A DNA stretch of 5,309 bases from Bacillota bacterium. Lineage in GTDB: Bacteria > Bacillota > Dethiobacteria > Dethiobacterales > Dethiobacteraceae. Below, one piece after another: positions 1 to 3,732 of the stretch. The notes under the pieces are model-generated. The model saw nothing but the letters and a program-made list of their open reading frames with translations. It did not search any database and was not told the DNA's origin. The stretch lies in NCBI GenBank assembly GCA_012841735.1, contig DUUE01000333.1, forward strand, positions 1 through 5,309, read 5' to 3'. How positions within the stretch are numbered: position 1 is the first letter of the stretch; each line of letters begins with the position of its first letter. The translations under genes were made by a program, and so were the position numbers.

Positions 1-1064
1 ACAGCAAGGCCGCACTGCGCTGTGTCATGTTCCGCAGTGCCAATCTGCGTCTTACCTTTCGCCCTGCCGACGGCATGAAAGTGGTTGCCGCCGGCAGGAT
101 CTCTGTTTATGAAAGGGACGGCCTCTACCAGCTGTATGTGGAAAACATGCTGCCCGAGGGCGTGGGCAGCCTGTATGCCGCTTTTGCCGAGCTGAAGGCA
201 AGACTGGAAGCGGAAGGGCTTTTCAGCCCGGAGAGAAAAAAGCCGCTGCCGCGCTATCCCCGGCGCATCGGTGTGGTAACCTCGCCCACGGGCGCCGCCG
301 TCCGCGATATTATCACCACCCTGGGGCGCCGCTTTCCCCTGGCGGAGGTGCTGATTGTGCCGGTGCTTGTCCAGGGACCGGAAGCGCCGCACCAGATTGC
401 CGAGGCCCTGGATTTCCTCAACAGTGTACCGGGTATTGATGTGATTATCGCCGGCCGCGGCGGCGGTTCCATTGAGGAGTTGTGGGCCTTCAATGAAGAG
501 GTGGTGGCGCGCGCCATTTACCGGTCGCACCTTCCCGTCATCTCCGCCGTGGGGCATGAAACCGACTTTACCATCGCCGATTTTGTCGCCGATGTCAGGG
601 CGGCCACGCCGACGGCGGCGGCGGAACTGGCGGTGCCGGATATGCGGGAACTGCAGCAGTATTTGCTGCAGGCTGCGCGCCGCCTGGCCGCCAGGCTGAA
701 AAGCCTCCTGGAGCAGGAAAAGCGCTACCTGGAGCGGCTGGCGTCCGCACGCGTGCTGACACGGCCGCTGGAGCGGGTGGAGCAGGCGGGGCAGGTACTG
801 GACAACCTTTCCACCCGCCTGGAAACGCAGGCGGCAATCCTCCTGCAGGGAAAAACGGCCCGCCTGGAACTGCCGGCCGCCAGACTGGCCGCCTTAAACC
901 CGGCGGCGGTACTGGAAAGAGGTTTTACAATCTGTTATGATCAAAGTGGCAATGTGGTTACCGACAGTGCGGCTTTGGCACCTGCTGACCGGGTGCTGCT
1001 GCGTTTTCGCAGGGGACGTGCCGAGGCCGCCATTTTACAGTCTTACCTGGAGGAAAAACAATGA
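1..1064 (+). CDS. xseA: Exodeoxyribonuclease VII large subunit (5' partial)
   Basis: Large catalytic subunit of exodeoxyribonuclease VII, which with several XseB subunits degrades single-stranded DNA to oligonucleotides in the cytoplasm. The reading frame is already open at the window edge (first whole codon at position 3) and the upstream residues SKAALRCVMF fit the family, so the gene starts outside the window. The ATG at 27 is internal, and roughly 50 N-terminal residues of the OB-fold domain are missing. Numbering from position 3, the end of the OB fold runs to about residue 50. The catalytic domain follows, with RRIGVVTSPTGAAVRDI near 87-103, GRGGGS near 151-156 and GHETDFTIADFVAD near 184-197. 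A long Ala/Leu/Arg/Glu-rich helical region (about 215-290) probably forms the coiled coil that binds XseB. The C-terminal LNPAAVLERGF motif near 298-308 is typical. The TGA stop overlaps the xseB start (ATGA). The identification is secure. Confidence 0.97.
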   Translation, partial: SKAALRCVMFRSANLRLTFRPADGMKVVAAGRISVYERDGLYQLYVENMLPEGVGSLYAAFAELKARLEAEGLFSPERKKPLPRYPRRIGVVTSPTGAAVRDIITTLGRRFPLAEVLIVPVLVQGPEAPHQIAEALDFLNSVPGIDVIIAGRGGGSIEELWAFNEEVVARAIYRSHLPVISAVGHETDFTIADFVADVRAATPTAAAELAVPDMRELQQYLLQAARRLAARLKSLLEQEKRYLERLASARVLTRPLERVEQAGQVLDNLSTRLETQAAILLQGKTARLELPAARLAALNPAAVLERGFTICYDQSGNVVTDSAALAPADRVLLRFRRGRAEAAILQSYLEEKQ

Positions 1065-1306
1065 GTAAAGCCGATGCCAAGGAAAAGATGAGTTTTGAGC
1101 AGGCCCTGGAGCAGTTGGAAGTTGTGCTGCAGAAGCTGGAGCGCAACGACTGCCCGCTGGAAGAGGCCATGTCCCTTTTTCAGGAGGGGATGGAGCTGGT
1201 GCAATTTGGCCGCAGGAAACTGCAGGCTGCGGAAAAGAAAGTGTCCGTGCTGCTGAAAGAGGCGGCCGAATTTATTCCTTTTGACAGCGGGGAGGACTTG
1301 GCGTGA
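1061..1306 (+). CDS. xseB: Exodeoxyribonuclease VII small subunit
   Basis: Small subunit of exodeoxyribonuclease VII; multiple copies bind the XseA helical region to give the active single-strand DNA nuclease. The 81-residue length matches the family (about 70-85). The signature is visible as SFEQALEQLE at residues 11-20, LERNDCPLEEAM at 26-37 and LFQEGMEL at 39-46, followed by a helical stretch to about residue 66 and a short acidic tail. The protein is predicted to be two helices forming a helical hairpin. The ATG at 1061 is supported by GGAGG at 1049-1053 with 7 bases of spacing. It overlaps the xseA stop by 4 bases, so translation of the two subunits is probably coupled. Its own TGA overlaps the GTG start of ispA. 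Confidence 0.97.
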   Translation: MSKADAKEKMSFEQALEQLEVVLQKLERNDCPLEEAMSLFQEGMELVQFGRRKLQAAEKKVSVLLKEAAEFIPFDSGEDLA

Positions 1307-2184
1307 CCACCAACTGGCAGGAAATCATTGCAGCAGTAGACCAGGCACTGGACGGCTATTTGCCCCCGGCAGACTCCTTCCCCCCGGATATTTGCCGTGC
1401 CGTTCGCTACAGCGTTTTTGCCGGCGGCAAGCGCCTGCGGCCGCTTTTGGTTATCACGACGGCCGACATTTTTGGTGTTCCCCTGCAGCATGCACTGCCG
1501 GCGGCCTGTGCCATTGAAATGATTCATACTTATTCTTTAATTCATGATGACCTGCCCGCCCTTGACAATGACGACTTCCGCCGGGGTCTTGCCTCCAACC
1601 ACAAGGTTTTCGGCGAAGCCATGGCCATTCTGGCCGGGGATGCGCTGCTGACGGCCGCCTTTGAAACATTGTCCATTGCAGCGCCCGTCTATTTCCCGCC
1701 GCACATTGTGGTGGCGCTGATCCAGGAAGTTTCCCGTGCCGCCGGCATGACGGGCATGATCGGCGGGCAGGTGGCCGATATTCTCTCCGAAGGCCGGCCT
1801 GTCCACCCGGACGTGCTGGAGTATATTCACAGGCATAAAACAGGCGCCCTCATCACCTGCTGCGTGCGCTGCGGCGCCCGTATGGGACAGGCTGCACCAA
1901 AGCAGCTGCAGTCGCTTACCGCTTTTGGCGAAAAAGCGGGCCTTGCTTTCCAGATCGTAGACGATATCCTGGATGTGGTGGGCGATGAAGCGGCCCTGGG
2001 TAAAAAAACGGGTGCGGATGCCGGCAAACAAAAGGCCACTTACCCGGCTGTCCACGGCCTGGAAAAAGCCCGGGCGGAAGCGGACAGCCTCTACAAATCC
2101 GCCCTGGCCGACCTGGCTCCCTTCGGCGCCGCCGCCGCCGGCCTCACCGAACTGGCCGGTATGCTCATCAACCGGACAAAATAA
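1303..2184 (+). CDS. ispA: Farnesyl diphosphate synthase (short-chain trans-prenyltransferase)
   Basis: Cytoplasmic enzyme that condenses dimethylallyl/geranyl diphosphate with isopentenyl diphosphate, feeding quinone and polyprenol carrier synthesis. The 293-residue length fits bacterial FPP synthases. Motifs in order are FAGGKRLRP (39-47, diphosphate-binding Lys/Arg) and the first Asp-rich motif in HDDLPALDNDDFRRG (81-95), with four residues between DD and the third Asp, as in bacterial type II FPP synthases. These are followed by GMIGGQVADI (151-160), HKTGALI (178-184) and the second Asp-rich motif QIVDDILD (217-224). Tyr77, five residues before the first Asp-rich motif, fits a short-chain product, but C15 versus C20 cannot be settled by eye. 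The GTG start at 1303 has GGGGAGG at 1289-1295 with 7 bases of spacing and overlaps the xseB stop (GTGA), which implies coupling. It is the last gene before the OLE region. Confidence 0.95.
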   Translation: MTTNWQEIIAAVDQALDGYLPPADSFPPDICRAVRYSVFAGGKRLRPLLVITTADIFGVPLQHALPAACAIEMIHTYSLIHDDLPALDNDDFRRGLASNHKVFGEAMAILAGDALLTAAFETLSIAAPVYFPPHIVVALIQEVSRAAGMTGMIGGQVADILSEGRPVHPDVLEYIHRHKTGALITCCVRCGARMGQAAPKQLQSLTAFGEKAGLAFQIVDDILDVVGDEAALGKKTGADAGKQKATYPAVHGLEKARAEADSLYKSALADLAPFGAAAAGLTELAGMLINRTK

Positions 2185-2214
2185 GAAAAAACGGGCACAT
2201 TGCACGTCCGGTTG
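2169..2214 (+). repeat. 9-bp perfect inverted repeat spanning the ispA stop codon
   Basis: CAACCGGAC at 2169-2177, the last codons of ispA, is exactly complementary to GTCCGGTTG at 2206-2214. This gives a 9-bp stem with a 28-base A-rich loop that contains the TAA stop. No T-rich run follows (the next bases are CAAAAACTGC), so it is not a canonical intrinsic terminator. It could be a 3'-end stabilising or processing hairpin of the xseA-xseB-ispA transcript, or chance. The pairing is seen directly; the role is unknown. Confidence 0.4.
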
Positions 2215-2408
2215 CAAAAACTGCTTACGGTATGAAAAAGAGCGGCAAACGGCGGCCGGGAAAATCCTCCGCGGGCGGCGGGCGGGTCGGGAGAACGGTG
2301 CGGGCGAGCATAAAGGCGCTTGCACGGGATTGGCAGCGGGGCGGCATGATGGCGTTCCTTCCTGTCAGAAAAGCAACCGCCAGTAAGAGTGGCCTGCTGT
2401 AGCGGTAT
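2185..2408. other. GC-rich spacer between ispA and the OLE promoter, no convincing gene
   Basis: These 224 bases hold no recognisable protein or RNA family. A very GC-rich stretch (about 2248-2310) is dominated by CGG/GGC runs. The only notable open frame starts at ATG 2232 and ends at TAG 2402. It would encode a 56-residue, strongly basic, Gly/Arg/Lys-rich peptide beginning MKKSGKRRPGK, but no Shine-Dalgarno sequence precedes it (bases before it are CTGCTTACGGT). The frame is also open upstream of that ATG, so it looks like a GC-rich accident. No T-tract terminator for ispA is visible here, so read-through from the xseA-xseB-ispA operon into OLE is possible. Confidence 0.5.
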
Positions 2409-2437
2409 TTGTGTCCCGGTATGTAATGTGTTAGAAT
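2409..2437 (+). promoter_or_regulatory. Sigma-A-type promoter with extended -10, upstream of OLE RNA
   Basis: TAGAAT at 2432-2437 matches the -10 consensus at 5 of 6 positions and is preceded by TGT at 2429-2431, forming an extended -10 (TGn). TTGTGT at 2409-2414 lies 17 bases upstream and keeps the TTG core of the -35. Transcription would begin near 2444, just 5 bases before the outer helix strand of the structured RNA at 2449. That placement is the main reason to take it seriously. The surrounding bases are AT-rich against a GC-rich background. It is a motif-based call only. Confidence 0.6.
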
Positions 2438-2445
2438 AAAAACAA

Positions 2446-3009
2446 ACTCGTAGGTGGCGCAGTATTCTAGTTAATACGCCGTTTTCGAAGACGGGCCTAA
2501 AAATCCGTAAAGGGCATATCGATGAAGTTCTTGGTGCTGGCTGCCGACGCCCAGTTGGGGGCTGGTGCTGAGAGTTAAGGGGTTGGGGCGATCTGCAAAG
2601 GCATGCAGGCGTTGACCCTAGCCCCGTGGAGACCCAAGTGCGTGGTGGATTACCGTAGTGGGTAAATGATTACGGCTTGGGATAGAACCTGTATGCGGTT
2701 CGCGCTGTGTACAGTGTAGCCTGCCTTGAAGTGAAGGCGGTGGAGGTTCTCCTGAACTAAAACCGTTTTTGCAAAAGAGGCTAGAAAACGGAATGTATTA
2801 TTGAGGAAAACTCCTAGACTGTTCCTGCGGGGAAGCCCTTTAGGGATTAAGGTACGGACTCAGTGGCAATCCAGTCTCATTGTTGGTGACACAATGAAAT
2901 CGGTCTGAAAAGGAAACTGCCCGGCACGGTGACGTCCGGGTGACTGATTGGGAAAACCTGCTGGACCTTAAGCCGTAACGTTTACTTAAAGGGTTGCTCA
3001 CCTACGGTT
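2446..3009 (+). ncRNA. ole: OLE RNA (Ornate, Large, Extremophilic RNA)
   Basis: Large noncoding RNA of Bacillota that forms a membrane-bound complex with OapA; in Bacillus halodurans it is linked to alcohol, cold and magnesium stress responses. The call rests on three things: about 565 nt of non-coding sequence in the expected strand and size class (about 600 nt), the canonical position between ispA and the oapA/dxs pair, and dense local pairing. Outer strands CGTAGGTG (2449-2456) and CACCTACG (2999-3006) pair perfectly and close the whole element. Other stems that pair by hand are 2462-2466/2473-2477, 2579-2588/2616-2625 (10 bp with wobbles) enclosing 2593-2597/2604-2608, and 2653-2657/2671-2675. 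Further ones are 2721-2727/2734-2740, 2763-2769/2785-2791, 2878-2883/2891-2896 and 2920-2940 with a GUGA loop. The ends are estimated from the outer helix and may be off by several bases. Precursor processing is possible. A group II intron was considered and rejected. Confidence 0.88.
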
Positions 3010-3021
3010 TTATGTTATAAT
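2994..3021 (+). promoter_or_regulatory. Extended -10 promoter overlapping the 3' end of OLE, upstream of oapA
   Basis: A perfect TATAAT at 3016-3021 is preceded by TGT at 3013-3015 (extended -10). TTGCTC at 2994-2999, with a 16-base spacer, supplies a weak -35 with the TTG core. The predicted start is near 3028. The -35 region lies inside the closing helix strand of OLE, so RNA and promoter share bases. A transcript from here would carry an approximately 100-nt leader containing the 3050-3078 hairpin before oapA. AT-rich sequence alone could create the -10 match by chance, so the call is moderate. Confidence 0.5.
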
Positions 3022-3049
3022 TAATAAATGGGAGATTACATATTCTGCA

Positions 3050-3078
3050 AAAAGAGTTTGCATGCAAACTCTTTTCTT
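3050..3078 (+). terminator. Intrinsic terminator / attenuator between OLE and oapA
   Basis: Bases 3050-3075 form a perfect 26-bp palindrome with arms AAAAGAGTTTGCA and TGCAAACTCTTTT. As RNA it folds to an 11-bp stem with a CATG loop, and the 3' arm runs into TTTTCTT. The A-rich 5' flank means it could also stop transcription on the minus strand. It lies 41 bases past the OLE closing helix and 52 bases before the oapA start. It could therefore end OLE transcription while letting part of it read through into oapA-dxs. TGGGAG (3029-3034) and CTCCCA (3102-3107) flank it and can pair, enclosing the hairpin in a larger stem. The stem is not GC-rich, so its strength is uncertain. Confidence 0.7.
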
Positions 3079-3129
3079 ATCTCAGCAAAAAACAGCCCAA
3101 GCTCCCAGTAACAAACAAGGGGTGGCGGG

Positions 3130-3723
3130 ATGGGGTCGGATGCACGCAATAAGTCGCAGGTGAGGTGGGCGGTGATTATCACCGCCTGGACGTTTGCGCT
3201 GGCCGTCTTTCTGGGTATGGTAACGCAGTATTTGTTTGCCGGCCTTAAGTCCATACTGCTTGCCACAGTTAATCTTGTAATTATTATTTTTGTCGGTATC
3301 CTATTTGATATGATCGGTATTGCAGCCACTGCCGCCGATGAAGTGCCCCTTTTGGCCAAGGCGGCAAAAAAAACGCCCGGTGCCAGGGAAGCGCTTTTTC
3401 TGATCCGCCATGCCGACCGCGTTTCCAACTTCTGTAACGATGTGGTGGGTGATATCGCCGGTATCATCAGCGGCAGCCTGGGCGCATTGCTTGTCCTGCG
3501 CCTGGTGGCGGGCGGATTTTTTCGCGAAAGCCCGCTTATCAGTATTTTTCTGACCGGGATAATTTCCGCTTTAACCGTGGGCGGTAAAGCTTTGGGCAAA
3601 ACCTTCGCCATTGAGCGCTCCACTGAGATTATCCTGGGAGTTGCTTACTTACTGACAAAAATAGATGCCATTCTCCCGGGGAAAAGTATTTTCGGGACCG
3701 CCCTGCCGCGTAAGCGAAAGTGA
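3130..3723 (+). CDS. oapA: OLE-associated membrane protein OapA
   Basis: Integral membrane partner of OLE RNA; in studied species it binds the RNA directly and brings it to the cell membrane. The 197-residue length fits the family. Hydrophobic segments lie near residues 12-36, 41-66, 109-129 and 135-152, giving about four membrane passes. Between the second and third is the most conserved-looking part: DMIGIAATAADEVP (60-73), KKTPGA (80-85), then LIRHADRVSNFCNDVVGD (91-108). It carries several acidic and basic residues. The tail ends in PRKRK, a plausible RNA- or lipid-phosphate-contacting patch. There is no cleavable signal peptide; the first segment looks like a membrane anchor. The ATG at 3130 follows AAGGGG (3117-3122) with 7 bases of spacing. 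It sits directly downstream of OLE and 9 bases before dxs, probably cotranscribed with the latter. The biochemical activity is unknown; a link to magnesium homeostasis is from the literature as I recall it, not from this sequence. Confidence 0.9.
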   Translation: MGSDARNKSQVRWAVIITAWTFALAVFLGMVTQYLFAGLKSILLATVNLVIIIFVGILFDMIGIAATAADEVPLLAKAAKKTPGAREALFLIRHADRVSNFCNDVVGDIAGIISGSLGALLVLRLVAGGFFRESPLISIFLTGIISALTVGGKALGKTFAIERSTEIILGVAYLLTKIDAILPGKSIFGTALPRKRK

Positions 3724-3732
3724 GGTTACAAT

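Noticed and set aside
2185..2230. Intrinsic terminator after ispA
   Set aside because: The 9-bp inverted repeat there is not followed by a T-rich run and has a long 28-base loop.
1537..2325. 262-codon minus-strand open frame opposite ispA
   Set aside because: It is antisense to ispA, whose Asp-rich motifs and ribosome binding site are clear; no family motif is visible in the antisense product.
2232..2402. 56-residue basic peptide open frame between ispA and OLE
   Set aside because: No Shine-Dalgarno sequence, frame open upstream, GC-driven composition and no recognisable similarity. Ribosome profiling or conservation in relatives would be needed to revive it.
2446..3009. Group II intron, RNase P RNA, tmRNA or a riboswitch as the identity of the structured RNA
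   Set aside because: There is no intron 5' GTGCG start or typical domain V hairpin with downstream branch-point domain. The RNase P core sequence around GAGGAAAGTCC is absent, and there is no tRNA-like acceptor for tmRNA. The element is too large, and separated from oapA by a terminator, for a usual riboswitch. Genomic context matches OLE.
3036..3623. Long minus-strand open frame (195 codons) opposite oapA
   Set aside because: It is antisense to the well-supported membrane protein gene, has no recognisable family features, and reflects absence of stops in the GC-rich complement.
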